Part shown: positions 18,083-26,585 of the stretch, in pieces
Numbering within the stretch: the stretch's first letter is position 1
Layout of the letters: each line of letters begins with the position of its first letter
Assembly: GCA_934216615.1 (NCBI GenBank)
Contig: CAKQCB010000002.1
Span: forward strand, 124,001 to 188,000
DNA from: an uncultured Anaerolineae bacterium
GTDB taxonomy: Bacteria > Chloroflexota > Anaerolineae > Aggregatilineales > Phototrophicaceae
Length of the DNA: 64,000 bases
Direction: 5' to 3'
The notes under the pieces: model-generated
The model's input: only the letters and a program-made list of their open reading frames with translations
The model's database searches: none
Told to the model about the DNA's origin: nothing
Position numbers and translations under genes: made by a program

Positions 18083-18260
18083 ATTTTCAATTTCCCCTTC
18101 GTAGGGTATGCGTCATGAAGCCGAAAAGCAGGCGTGAAGTAACCGTATTTTCTGCGTATCTTGAGCGTAAAACAGCCGTCTATCAGCAGTCCATCAGTAA
18201 ACCGCGTCATGGCCTATCCTAAAAGCATAACGTATACACTTTCATGCAAAGGCCAACCTC

Positions 18261-18938
18261 ATGCTTTCAGGGACACTTCGTTTCAGCGCCGTGATCGCGC
18301 TTTCCAGCTTCACCATCTTATTCAGTCTCGTTCCCGGAATGCTCAACAACCGCGCACAGGCCGCGCCCCGCGCTCAAATCATCCATTTGAGCGACTTACA
18401 GGAATACACCACGCCCGACCCTGTGATGCGCAGTGGCCCAAGTACCGGTTTTGCCGAGTTAGGCATGATCGCCACAGGAACCACCTTGCCGATTACGGGA
18501 CGGAATGACTTCAACCCAACCTTAACCTGTGCGAGTGAAACTACTGATATTTTTAATATCTGGATCGAACTGAACCACTACGGCCAAAAAGTATGGGTTT
18601 GGGGATGTCATCCACGCCTCGCCATTCAAGGGACATTCGCCCAAATCCCTGTGGTTGAACCGTATCAAGATCGGACTATCCCCGTTTTGTATTCGGCACA
18701 AACAGGCTCAAGACCGTATGCCGTAGGCTATAGCCGTGATGGTTTTATCCCCTTCTACACAGCGCCGAACCTCGAAGCAGAACAGGTCAGCGCGGGCGGG
18801 TTTGGGATGTACTACATCACCCAGATGAGCGGGGAACAACAAGAATGGATTTATGTCTCGCATCAAGGCATCAGCGGTTGGGCACAAACCCATCTCTTTG
18901 AGATGCCTGATTCAGACTGGCAATCCCTGATTGACTAG
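18261..18938 (+). CDS. Exported SH3-like domain protein, 225 aa
   Basis: A signal peptide (FSAVIALSSFTILFSLVPGM) is followed by MLNNRAQAAPRA. The mature region has two SH3b-like halves. The first has VMRSGPSTGFAELGMIATGT, the classic bacterial SH3 RxGPSTxF pattern, with later WGCHPRLAI. The second starts near FIPFYTAPNLEAE and ends WIYVSHQGISGWAQTHLF. Such domains typically bind cell-wall peptides or act as spacers. No enzymatic module is attached. Function is uncertain. Confidence 0.75.
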   Translation: MLSGTLRFSAVIALSSFTILFSLVPGMLNNRAQAAPRAQIIHLSDLQEYTTPDPVMRSGPSTGFAELGMIATGTTLPITGRNDFNPTLTCASETTDIFNIWIELNHYGQKVWVWGCHPRLAIQGTFAQIPVVEPYQDRTIPVLYSAQTGSRPYAVGYSRDGFIPFYTAPNLEAEQVSAGGFGMYYITQMSGEQQEWIYVSHQGISGWAQTHLFEMPDSDWQSLID

Positions 18939-18955
18939 AGACAAAGTCGCCCAAC

Positions 18956-18993
18956 AAAAAGACCTTCTAGAATTGACCAAGAAGGTCTTTTTT
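18956..18993. terminator. Bidirectional terminator
   Basis: Perfect stem AAAAAGACCTTCT / AGAAGGTCTTTTT with a 12-nt loop, between the convergent SH3 protein and HEAT-repeat genes. Confidence 0.85.
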
Positions 18994-18998
18994 GAATC

Positions 18999-19475
18999 TT
19001 ATTGATATGAAGCGATGGCGCTACGACTGAGGCGAAAACGGGTATCGGTGCGCTCAGCTTCGCCAAGACTTTTCTGCGCGCACGTTTCTAACATCGGTAA
19101 CACGTTCTCTGGGCTTAACGTCAAGAGCGCTCGCGTCGCCGCGTAGGGAATCTGCTCATCTTCAGAGTGCAAAAATGCCTCTAGCAACGCTTGCGCGCCA
19201 ACTTCACTTTTTAAAAGCCCAAGTCCCCATGCCCCTGCCTGACGGACTTCCCAACTTGAATCTTGAAGCAGTTCAACAAGTTGATGCTCTACAGGCGCTT
19301 GCAGTTGGGCTAATAAAATGGCACAGCGCCAGCGGACTTCTGCATTTGCATGTTTCAAGCCCTGTTTTAACAGCTCAACATCACCCTGTTCTTGGTCGAG
19401 AAAAAAGAGCATCGCCTCTAAAACATGGATGAAATCGCTATCCCCCAACTGCTCAACCTGTTGATGGCTAGACAT
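18999..19475 (-). CDS. HEAT-repeat protein
   Basis: With the ATG at 19475 the product is 158 aa (an upstream in-frame start at 19493 adds six residues). It contains consecutive HEAT/PBS-lyase-type helical repeats: LKQGLKHANAEVRWRCAILL, LVELLQDSSWEVRQAGAWGL and LLEAFLHSEDEQIPYAATRA. These form a protein-binding solenoid with no catalytic site. Its start overlaps the S9 peptidase stop by 8 bp, so it is translationally coupled and may be a partner or regulator of that enzyme. Confidence 0.8.
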   Translation of the reverse strand: MSSHQQVEQLGDSDFIHVLEAMLFFLDQEQGDVELLKQGLKHANAEVRWRCAILLAQLQAPVEHQLVELLQDSSWEVRQAGAWGLGLLKSEVGAQALLEAFLHSEDEQIPYAATRALLTLSPENVLPMLETCAQKSLGEAERTDTRFRLSRSAIASYQ

Positions 19476-21369
19476 ACAACACGTACTGCTCAATGAATTT
19501 CAACGTCTTTTGTAAGTAGTCGGCGATGGTTTCGGGTTTACGCCAGCCGTGACCTTCCCCTTCATAGACATGATATTCGTGAGGCACCCCACTACGACGA
19601 AGCGCGGCGACAACACCATCACTTTGGCTCTTTGGCACGATACGATCTTGGTCACCTTGGAACAAGATGATCGGGTCAACAATTTTATGGGCATTGAACA
19701 AAGGGGATCGTTCGCGATACAACTCGGCGGATTGAGGTAACAATCCTAACAAGGTTTCAGAATAGCGCGACTCAAATTTAAACTCGGCATCCAACAAGAG
19801 TGAGAACTGGTTTGCGACCCCATACAAACATACCCCAGCGCTATACGCCCCGGGTTTCGTCACCAGTGATTGCAACACGGTAAAACCGCCTGCGCTTCCG
19901 CCCATGATGATGCGCTTGGTGGGATGTGACCAGCCTTGAGAAGCGACATACTCAGCGCCGGAAAACGAATCGTCTACATCCCATACACCCCATTGGGCGC
20001 GGTGCATATCTTTATAGGCTTTGCCGAAACCGGTCCCACCGCGATGATTCACCAGCAGAACCGCAAAACCGCGCGTCGCAAAATACTGAGCCTCATTCGA
20101 CCAGTCCATTATCTCTTGACCGGTAGGCCCACCATGCACATACACCAATAATGGCGGTTGACCTTCCCCTACATAAACCGAAGATGTCGGCGGGTAGAAG
20201 ATGCCGTAAGCCGTACCGTCACCCGAGGTAGGCCACGAAATCGATTGACCAACCGAAAGATCACCTGCGACCAAATTTTCATTGGATGAACGCCGAATGA
20301 CCCGCCATTGGGGTTCTTCATCGGGAAGATAAGAGGCCGTCACAATCCGTGAAGGAAGGGTTGTAGACGCTGCACACACCGCAAACCAAGGTTCGGTTTG
20401 CGAAACACTGATTTGAGAAAATGCAGTATATTCGCCCGCATCCAACAGCACGACATTCCCGCTCTGTACATCAATGCGTACAGGCGTGATACGGTTATGG
20501 TGATTGCGCAGGGCGATGATGTAACGGCTGTCACCTGTCCAGCCATAAGTGCGCAGGGATTGCACCCAAGCGGGGGTTGCATATTCGCCTTCGACATCAA
20601 AGGTGAGCTGGTGCGTTTCTTCTGTCTTTAAGTCATAAAGATATAGATTCCAGAAGCCATCAACGTCGCTCACATACGATAACCACTGGCCGTTTGGCGA
20701 AAATTCCGGTTGGAATACGGACGTGTTCGCGTCACCAGCCACTGTTTTTGTTGCTGTTACAGTGGGAAAGCCTTCGCTGTTCACAGTGACAGTTAAAAGA
20801 CGGAGTTCCGTCGCGTCCCAAGGCATGTGCGGATGATCCCACACAATACAGGCTGCTTGCTTGCCATCGTGACTCCATACAGGTTGCATGGCGAAATCGG
20901 TATCATCAACCCACTTTTGAGGCCAATGTTGACCTTCAACATCCACGCAGTAAATACCGTCATGATCTTCGACATTAAAGACGCCGAGAAGCCAACGGCC
21001 ATCCGGCGAGACGCGCGAAGGGATAAAATTTCCATAAGGGGGGGTGATCGGTTGTGCCAGCCCACTTTGTAACGCTTGGCGATAGACACGCCCGCCGTTG
21101 CCCGCAAAGAGGACAACCTCATCCCCTACGGCAATGGCACTTCCACCATAGCCTACACTACTGCGAGCAGACATGGAACTATCGGTTAATGTACGTGGGG
21201 CATCATGTTCACGTTGGATGACAACGTTCGACCCTTCATGCCAAATCAAGGTTTTGCCGTCTCGCGAAAACTGTACATCATTCAGACGGGTAATTTCACC
21301 TAACATTTTTGAAGTCAATGGGCTTGCCCATGTCCCAAACATGCGCTGTTGTTTATATAAAGTGGTCAT
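19468..21369 (-). CDS. S9-family (prolyl oligopeptidase-like) serine peptidase
   Basis: This 633-aa two-domain enzyme has an N-terminal seven-bladed propeller-like half (about 20-370, with blades such as FSRDGKTLIW, VSPDGRWLLGV, WSHDGKQAACIV and FSPNGQWLSYV). A C-terminal alpha/beta-hydrolase half has VHGGPTGQ, the nucleophile elbow GGSAGG (Ser492), Asp575 in QGDQDRIVP and His607 in GEGHGW. It is an acylaminoacyl-peptidase/DPP-IV relative that cleaves short peptides. There is no signal peptide, so it is cytoplasmic. The ATG at 21369 lacks a recognisable ribosome site. The upstream region carries a strong promoter and a terminator-like structure (21469-21603). Confidence 0.92.
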   Translation of the reverse strand: MTTLYKQQRMFGTWASPLTSKMLGEITRLNDVQFSRDGKTLIWHEGSNVVIQREHDAPRTLTDSSMSARSSVGYGGSAIAVGDEVVLFAGNGGRVYRQALQSGLAQPITPPYGNFIPSRVSPDGRWLLGVFNVEDHDGIYCVDVEGQHWPQKWVDDTDFAMQPVWSHDGKQAACIVWDHPHMPWDATELRLLTVTVNSEGFPTVTATKTVAGDANTSVFQPEFSPNGQWLSYVSDVDGFWNLYLYDLKTEETHQLTFDVEGEYATPAWVQSLRTYGWTGDSRYIIALRNHHNRITPVRIDVQSGNVVLLDAGEYTAFSQISVSQTEPWFAVCAASTTLPSRIVTASYLPDEEPQWRVIRRSSNENLVAGDLSVGQSISWPTSGDGTAYGIFYPPTSSVYVGEGQPPLLVYVHGGPTGQEIMDWSNEAQYFATRGFAVLLVNHRGGTGFGKAYKDMHRAQWGVWDVDDSFSGAEYVASQGWSHPTKRIIMGGSAGGFTVLQSLVTKPGAYSAGVCLYGVANQFSLLLDAEFKFESRYSETLLGLLPQSAELYRERSPLFNAHKIVDPIILFQGDQDRIVPKSQSDGVVAALRRSGVPHEYHVYEGEGHGWRKPETIADYLQKTLKFIEQYVLYV

Positions 21370-21468
21370 TTTTATTTGTTAAGCCTACTCTGTACTAAGC
21401 TGAAATAACCTTCACATAGGCTAACATACCACGTCTATATTATTTTCGCGATGTTCATGGTTGAGGGA

Positions 21469-21567
21469 TAAAAAAAAGCCCCACTGGTGTGGGGCTTTAG
21501 AGCCAAGAGCAGTTGCTGTAAGTTTTTTATCAAGAAGTATTTTTTTACTGCTCTTGTATTTAAGTAT
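21469..21567 (-). ncRNA. Candidate small RNA or attenuator leader
   Basis: A near-consensus sigma70 promoter (21574-21603) predicts a transcript starting near 21567. It forms a perfect 10-bp stem (CAAGAGCAGT / ACTGCTCTTG, 21504-21556, 33-nt A-rich loop) and then a G+C-rich terminator with a T run ending near 21469. The roughly 100-nt RNA contains no AUG. Two readings remain open: an independent small RNA, or a 5' leader of the S9 peptidase gene whose ATG is 100 nt further on, with premature termination. A GGCU-CUAA-AGCC element overlaps the 5' arm of the terminator and could compete with it. Confidence 0.6.
21475..21498 (-). terminator. Terminator of the candidate small RNA/leader
   Basis: Perfect stem AAAGCCCCAC / GTGGGGCTTT with a 4-nt loop; on the minus strand it runs directly into seven or more T residues. 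Confidence 0.85.
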
Positions 21568-21573
21568 GACGAA

Positions 21574-21603
21574 AGTATACACAGCGCTTCGCTGTTCTGT
21601 CAA
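21574..21603 (-). promoter_or_regulatory. Near-consensus sigma70 promoter with an internal operator-like dyad
   Basis: On the minus strand TTGACA (21603-21598), an 18-nt spacer and TATACT (21579-21574). The spacer contains the perfect dyad ACAGCG-AAG-CGCTGT, placed where a repressor would occlude polymerase. Confidence 0.75.
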
Positions 21604-21846
21604 AGGTTTTTCCGCTCATTTTTCCTGATTTTACTTGTTCTAAAAAGCACTATCGCTAAGTTAAGACTACATTAAATTTTATTAAAAACTTTTCGTTTGT
21701 ATTATATACAATAAAAAGCCTGAAATATCTTGTATGCCTTAATCCTTAAACGTATAATACATTGATATTATCGTAAAATAATATTAATTATTAATTATTT
21801 GAGTAATTTCATACATTTTTCAGTTTAGTATATTCTGCACAAGACA
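21604..21846. other. AT-rich spacer with no gene
   Basis: Strongly A+T-rich, with runs such as TATTAATTATTAATTATTTG. I see no ORF, RNA gene or repeat in it. It separates the L,D-transpeptidase terminator from the small-RNA promoter. Confidence 0.6.
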
Positions 21847-21872
21847 AAAGGCAGGCTTTAAAGCCTGCCTTT
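21847..21872 (-). terminator. Terminator after the L,D-transpeptidase gene
   Basis: A 26-bp perfect palindrome with half AAAGGCAGGCTTT; on the minus strand it is followed by TTGTCTTG. It lies 28 nt after the stop codon. Confidence 0.75.
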
Positions 21873-21899
21873 GTAAAATTTCACCTTTTCAGTTGAGAT

Positions 21900-23807
21900 T
21901 TATGAGGAAAGCCCACCCAAAAAGGCCATTTGAATTTGGTTTTCGCGCACTTGCTGGATGGATTGTTGTGCTAACTGGCTTACAGGGTCAAAGTCTGAGC
22001 CGATAATTTCGACGATGGTGCCGTCTTCAGCCCAAAGATAGAGCGCCTGCGCATTCCCATCATCCGACATGATACAACCGAAAGTGTTCGGATAGCCAAC
22101 ATTCCCATCCCCGAGTAACCCGCCCCCGGGCAGAAGCACATTACCATGGAACCCGTTCACCAGCCCAGGCGACACTTCGTAAATGCCCATAAACCAGTTC
22201 ATCGTCCACGCCCCGCAAGAATTATCCCCACAGAGTTCAACACTGCTACCTGTCGCCGTTTCTGCATGGCTCAAGACTTGGAAAATCCCCGGTGAAGTTG
22301 GCGCACGATCCATCCCTGTGGAAATCGTCCATGAAAAGACCAGTTGGTTATTTTCATAGGCCCACAAGGTTTGCGAAGGGATATCAATAATAATGCGCTT
22401 GTTAGAGACAGGCGTGATCGGCATCGTCACGTCGCGCGGGGGCAAGTTGATCTGCTGGCCCGGGTACATCAGCGCTTCCCAGTCAAAGCCCGGGTTGGCC
22501 TGTTGCAACAGGAAGAAAGGAATCCCCGTTCTGCGCGCAATGCGATAGCCTGTATCACCGCCCTGAACGGTATACGTATCGTTGCGATAGCGAATCCGCA
22601 AGTCCACCGCAGTTTGCCCCGCATTGATAGCTGTGCGCATCCGCTGCATGGTATCTGTGGGTTCTAAATAACGGAGTGGGTCGGTGGCCGCCAATGAAGA
22701 AATTTGCTGAGATAAAAATTCAGCAAAAGCCGTTTCACGCAACGTCAAGCCATCCTCGCCAACTTCGATCCAACTGGTGACTAGATCACGATCTGTCGCC
22801 CAAGACAACCGCTCATCGCGAATCGGGTCAAAGGCGATCAAGCGGAAAGGCACCGACGTATAAGACTGTACTTGGGCAAGATAGGCTTGAGGGTCGCTGG
22901 TTGCAGGCTCGACAATCGTCATGATGAGCGGAAGCTGTCGCGTCTTAACGACAGAAATCATATTCGTGTCTAAGAATTCCATCGTCTGGGCAACGTCCAA
23001 GAACCGCCCGGGCGAACCACTCACCCCAACGACTTGATCATCTACCCAACGAAAGCCCGCATTATAAGGCTGGATGCGCACCGTCGCTTCAAAATCAAGC
23101 AGGGTGTTTTGAGCGCGTAAGGTATCCACCGTAAGAATCGGTTCGATCTCGTACCCAAAAGGAATCCCCCCCATCCCTGCCACTTGGGCACTTTCGACGG
23201 TGGCGACGGCATCTAAACGCAGACCGAGTTCCGTTGGGGTCGTAACCCATGTACGGCTTCCATCCACCAACTCGATGCGGATGTTCTGCATCCATTCTGA
23301 CTGTAATGCTTGGGTCGCTTCGTCCGCGCTCAACCCGCCGATGTTCCGTCCCAAAACCCAAATATTCGGGTAGATGCGTTGGTTTAATGCGTGGACAGCG
23401 ACAAAAATCCCGAAGATGGCAAGCACAACCCCGATCAGGCCAAGGCCGACACGACGATCATGACGCAGATACCAAAATGCGTCGGCGACAAATCCGCGTA
23501 AGCGAGGCATGGAGTTCGGCAGACGAAATGAAGGGCGGGGAATGGAATCCCCCACTTGCGACAAAGCCGAAGTCACATCTCGCCGTTCTAAACCACGACG
23601 CGCGGTGCGGGGGGCGCGCACATCAGGCGTGAGCACCTTAGCATTCCGCATCGAAGGATTTTCTTGAGACGTAATCTCTTGCTCAATATCCTCTTTTGTA
23701 GTTGTGCGTGGGGTTGCCATTGCCGTTGGAGCGCGGCGGTTTTGACGCGCCTCAATACGCTCACGGGCGCGATTTTTAGGTTTACGATTTGGCTGAAATA
23801 TATCCAT
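21900..23807 (-). CDS. Membrane-anchored L,D-transpeptidase with LysM domain
   Basis: I use the ATG at 23807 (635 aa); a GTG at 23816 is also in frame. Order: a basic disordered cytoplasmic tail (1-115), one membrane helix (GLIGVVLAIFGIFVAVHAL), two PG_binding_4/VanW-associated-like regions (about 145-390), a LysM domain (YTVQGGDTGYRIARRTGIP to YPGQQINLP) and a C-terminal YkuD domain starting KRIIIDIPSQTLWAYENNQ. The nucleophile is Cys578 in NTFGCIMSDDG, with an upstream HGNV histidine. Phe replaces the usual His of the S/T-H-G-C motif. It should cross-link peptidoglycan via meso-diaminopimelate. Upstream there is a TATAAT -10. Confidence 0.9.
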   Translation of the reverse strand: MDIFQPNRKPKNRARERIEARQNRRAPTAMATPRTTTKEDIEQEITSQENPSMRNAKVLTPDVRAPRTARRGLERRDVTSALSQVGDSIPRPSFRLPNSMPRLRGFVADAFWYLRHDRRVGLGLIGVVLAIFGIFVAVHALNQRIYPNIWVLGRNIGGLSADEATQALQSEWMQNIRIELVDGSRTWVTTPTELGLRLDAVATVESAQVAGMGGIPFGYEIEPILTVDTLRAQNTLLDFEATVRIQPYNAGFRWVDDQVVGVSGSPGRFLDVAQTMEFLDTNMISVVKTRQLPLIMTIVEPATSDPQAYLAQVQSYTSVPFRLIAFDPIRDERLSWATDRDLVTSWIEVGEDGLTLRETAFAEFLSQQISSLAATDPLRYLEPTDTMQRMRTAINAGQTAVDLRIRYRNDTYTVQGGDTGYRIARRTGIPFFLLQQANPGFDWEALMYPGQQINLPPRDVTMPITPVSNKRIIIDIPSQTLWAYENNQLVFSWTISTGMDRAPTSPGIFQVLSHAETATGSSVELCGDNSCGAWTMNWFMGIYEVSPGLVNGFHGNVLLPGGGLLGDGNVGYPNTFGCIMSDDGNAQALYLWAEDGTIVEIIGSDFDPVSQLAQQSIQQVRENQIQMAFLGGLSS

Positions 23808-23846
23808 AGACTCCACTCGTACAAAACTGAATGTGCTATAGCTTAT

Positions 23847-23852
23847 ATTATA
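23847..23852 (-). promoter_or_regulatory. -10 box for the L,D-transpeptidase gene
   Basis: A TATAAT on the minus strand 40 nt before the ATG. The -35 region is weak. A perfect 12-bp palindrome CGCGCATGCGCG at 23896-23907 lies 44 nt further upstream and may bind an activator. Confidence 0.45.
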
Positions 23853-24000
23853 ACGCTAGATTACACATCATGGTTGATGAGAATGTTGACAATAGCGCGC
23901 ATGCGCGTTTGAGTTAAATAGTAGAAAACCTACTCTGTAGGTTTCTTACGCAACTCTCTATGCCAAAACGAGATGAGATCAAAAACCCTCTGTGAAGGGG

Positions 24001-24345
24001 TTACCGCGCTTCTGTTCGGTAATCTTCTCGCGGTGGGGAAAAACAGTCGATGACTAATGAATCAATCACAGCTTTTAAGGAATGTAAAACGCCCCCGGGA
24101 ACGGCATAACTATCCCCTGCAAATAGAATCTTGGTCACACCAGCAATGGTAAGTTCAATCTGCCCATAAATGATATAGCCCACTTGATCATTGAGGTGAT
24201 TGTGTTCTGGAATTTGCGCTTCACGCTCCAGAAAAAATTCACATAACATGACTTCATCCGTCACCCCCATCGTGCGGCGGTGTACTTTGGGCAACATTTC
24301 TACTTGAGGTGCCTCTGCAGGTTGAATAAAATAGCCATCGGCCAT
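24001..24345 (-). CDS. Cupin-domain protein, 114 aa
   Basis: A single small cupin barrel. Motif 1 is PEHNHLNDQVGYIIYGQIEL (two His plus the usual Gly; the canonical Glu position is replaced) and motif 2 is AGDSYAVPGGVLHSLKAV with a metal-binding His. Cupins of this size are sugar-epimerase, dioxygenase or regulatory relatives. It has no neighbour on its strand within the same operon. The metal site looks mostly intact; the substrate is unknown. Confidence 0.85.
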   Translation of the reverse strand: MADGYFIQPAEAPQVEMLPKVHRRTMGVTDEVMLCEFFLEREAQIPEHNHLNDQVGYIIYGQIELTIAGVTKILFAGDSYAVPGGVLHSLKAVIDSLVIDCFSPPREDYRTEAR

Positions 24346-24469
24346 AGGTTATATCCCTTAATCTGACTTTAAAATAAGTGCAAGCGCCCACATTATCACG
24401 CGGGTGTATTCATTTGTCATATTATTTCTCAACCAATTGGACTGATCATCCATAAATGTGTTGTATTCA

Positions 24470-24537
24470 CACCCTATCCGTACTATAGGGTGACTCACTG
24501 AGAAAGACAATGAAATTTTGCAAAACTTTCCTATAAT
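24470..24537 (+). promoter_or_regulatory. Upstream region of the GH13 gene: dyad and -10 box
   Basis: Perfect 8-bp inverted repeat CACCCTAT-N7-ATAGGGTG (24470-24492) and a TATAAT at 24532-24537, 36 nt before the ATG. No convincing -35 box. The dyad is a plausible operator for a sugar-responsive regulator, by position only. Confidence 0.45.
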
Positions 24538-24573
24538 ATCTTTTTTATGTTATGCCCTTGTTAAGGTTCACCC

Positions 24574-26082
24574 ATGCCCGTTATTACAAAGCCCTTTATT
24601 TACGAGATTAATACTGCTGTTTGGCTCAACACTCTATCGGAACGCTTCAAAACCCGCATCACACTGGCAAACATCCCTGAAATGGTGATCGATGAGATCG
24701 CCCAATCGCACATCGATTACATTTGGTTCATGGGCGTATGGACGCGCGGCAACTTTGGCCGTCGCAACGCCTTAAAATACAAACATGAGTATGCCCCTGT
24801 CCTGCCTGACATCACCGATCAAGACATCATCGGTTCGGCCTATGCGATTGCAGACTACCAAGTGGAGGAAACTTTAGGCGGGCGTGAAGGGTTAGCAAGC
24901 CTACGCCAACGTTTAAAGGCGCGGGGTATCGGCATCATTTTGGATTATGTGCCGAACCACGTCGCGATAGATCATGCGTGGGTCAGCCAAAAGCCCGGGT
25001 ACATCATCAATGGGGATGCCGACCTACTCAAAACTCGACCGGGGGACTTCTTCCCCGGCAAGTATGCGGATGGGCAAGATGCCGTCTTCGCACATGGCCG
25101 TGACCCGTATTTTTCCGGTTGGTCAGATACCGCACAACTTAACGCATTCAACCCTGAATTACGCAACGCCGTCGTCAAAACCCTGCTCGACATCGCCAGC
25201 CAATGCGACGGAATTCGCTGTGATATGGCGATGCTCCTCATGAACTCGATCTTTGAGCATACATGGCACGGGTTGGTCGGCCCAGCACCCACACAAGATT
25301 ATTGGGCAGAGATCATCCCGCAAATTCGCACGCAACATCCCAACTTCGTATTCATCGCCGAAGTCTACTGGGACAAAGAATTTGATATGCTCCAGCAAGG
25401 CTTTGATTACGCCTACGACAAAGTGTTATATGACCGCATTGTAGAAGGCGACGCAAGCAAGATTCGCCAACATTTGTTAGGGGAAATCAATTATCAAAAC
25501 AAGATGATGCGCTTCATCGAAAACCATGATGAACCGCGCGCCTATCACCTGTTTGGACATGCAAGAAGTTTTGCTACGGCAACGCTCATCTGTACCCTGC
25601 CCGGGGGAACGTTGTTACATGATGGGCAGTTTGTCGGGCGAACTGCAAAACTACCTGTACAGATCACACGTCAACCGTCCGAACCTTTACATGAAGACCT
25701 TGCGCAGTACTATCTGAAACTGTTGGCCGAAATGCAAAGCGCGATTTATCAAGACGGTCAATTTTATCTTTTAGAGGTGAACAGCGCGGGGACCAACCCT
25801 ACCAACTATCAATTGATTGCTTACTGCTGGTTTAACCAAAACGAATATCGCTTGATCGTGATCAACATGAGCGCTTCAAACGCGGTTGGGCTGGTGAACT
25901 TGTCAGCGTTCCAATTTTTTAATGAACAACATTGGAAATTATTCGATGTCACCGATGACGTAGAATACGCTGTTCCCGGCGCAGAAATTACCGATAAAGG
26001 CTTGTTCATCTCGCTGGATGCGTTTGAATCTCACGTGTTTCGCTTTGAAGCAATCCCGTCTCCTTTATACACGTCGCGCTAG
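24574..26082 (+). CDS. GH13 alpha-amylase-family glycosidase
   Basis: This 502-aa cytoplasmic enzyme (no signal peptide) has a TIM barrel with the four GH13 regions: IILDYVPNHV (120s), GIRCDMAML with nucleophile Asp217, FIAEVYWD with acid/base Glu263, and FIENHDEPR with transition-state Asp319. A C-terminal beta domain follows from about 400. The length and lack of carbohydrate-binding modules fit an intracellular maltodextrin- or glucan-active enzyme. It is followed without a gap by a small membrane protein gene. The subfamily and product specificity cannot be set from sequence alone. Confidence 0.92.
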   Translation: MPVITKPFIYEINTAVWLNTLSERFKTRITLANIPEMVIDEIAQSHIDYIWFMGVWTRGNFGRRNALKYKHEYAPVLPDITDQDIIGSAYAIADYQVEETLGGREGLASLRQRLKARGIGIILDYVPNHVAIDHAWVSQKPGYIINGDADLLKTRPGDFFPGKYADGQDAVFAHGRDPYFSGWSDTAQLNAFNPELRNAVVKTLLDIASQCDGIRCDMAMLLMNSIFEHTWHGLVGPAPTQDYWAEIIPQIRTQHPNFVFIAEVYWDKEFDMLQQGFDYAYDKVLYDRIVEGDASKIRQHLLGEINYQNKMMRFIENHDEPRAYHLFGHARSFATATLICTLPGGTLLHDGQFVGRTAKLPVQITRQPSEPLHEDLAQYYLKLLAEMQSAIYQDGQFYLLEVNSAGTNPTNYQLIAYCWFNQNEYRLIVINMSASNAVGLVNLSAFQFFNEQHWKLFDVTDDVEYAVPGAEITDKGLFISLDAFESHVFRFEAIPSPLYTSR

Positions 26083-26532
26083 ATGATCACGATTCCGCAC
26101 CTCTCGACGGCGAAAATTCGCTGGATCAGTTTGCTCTTGGGCGCGGGCATTTTCATTTGGTCACGGTTGGAAGAAAATGCGGTGCAGACGGTCATCGTCC
26201 TCGCGTTCATCACGGTGACGCTCGGCTTTGGGATGTGGATCGCGCACGGTCAAGGCGGGCGCATCATTCATAAACGAGGCGCTTTTCTGGGGTTTAGCTT
26301 ATTCGGCGCCTTGATTGGGTTAAGTACCAGCGTGGGAAGCGCCCTTTTGATGCTGCTCAAAAATGGATCGCATGGGCATCTCATCCCAGATTATCCGACA
26401 GGGCTTTTATTTGCGATGTTAAACCGCGCGCCGTTATGGGCATTGTGTGGCGCATTGATCGGCGTCGGCATATTCAGCATGTGGGTGACGATACGCCCTC
26501 CAGAAATACAGACTTCTGACGAATCACTTTAA
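26083..26532 (+). CDS. Small membrane protein, 149 aa, unknown
   Basis: Its ATG starts at the base directly after the GH13 stop codon, so the two are translationally coupled. Four hydrophobic segments can be seen (WISLLLGAGIFIW, VIVLAFITVTLGFGMWIA, LGFSLFGALIGLSTSVGSAL and LWALCGALIGVGIFSMW). No domain is recognised. A convergent terminator follows. The coupling is the only hint at a role with the glycosidase. Confidence 0.7.
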   Translation: MITIPHLSTAKIRWISLLLGAGIFIWSRLEENAVQTVIVLAFITVTLGFGMWIAHGQGGRIIHKRGAFLGFSLFGALIGLSTSVGSALLMLLKNGSHGHLIPDYPTGLLFAMLNRAPLWALCGALIGVGIFSMWVTIRPPEIQTSDESL

Positions 26533-26536
26533 AAAC

Positions 26537-26572
26537 AAAATGCCTTGTTCGTTATCGTGAACAAGGCATTTT
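26537..26572. terminator. Bidirectional terminator
   Basis: Perfect 14-bp stem AAAATGCCTTGTTC / GAACAAGGCATTTT with an 8-nt loop, between convergent genes. Confidence 0.9.
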
Positions 26573-26585
26573 TGATGAACCAAAA

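Noticed and set aside
21580..21597. LexA (SOS) box in the small-RNA promoter
   Set aside because: The dyad has ACAG...CTGT order, the reverse of the CTGT...ACAG box, and does not match the Gram-positive GAAC...GTTC box.
21421..21603. 60-codon ORF through the small-RNA region
   Set aside because: It starts at a TTG inside the -35 box, so the transcript would not contain its start, and it runs through the terminator. The region is better explained as non-coding RNA.
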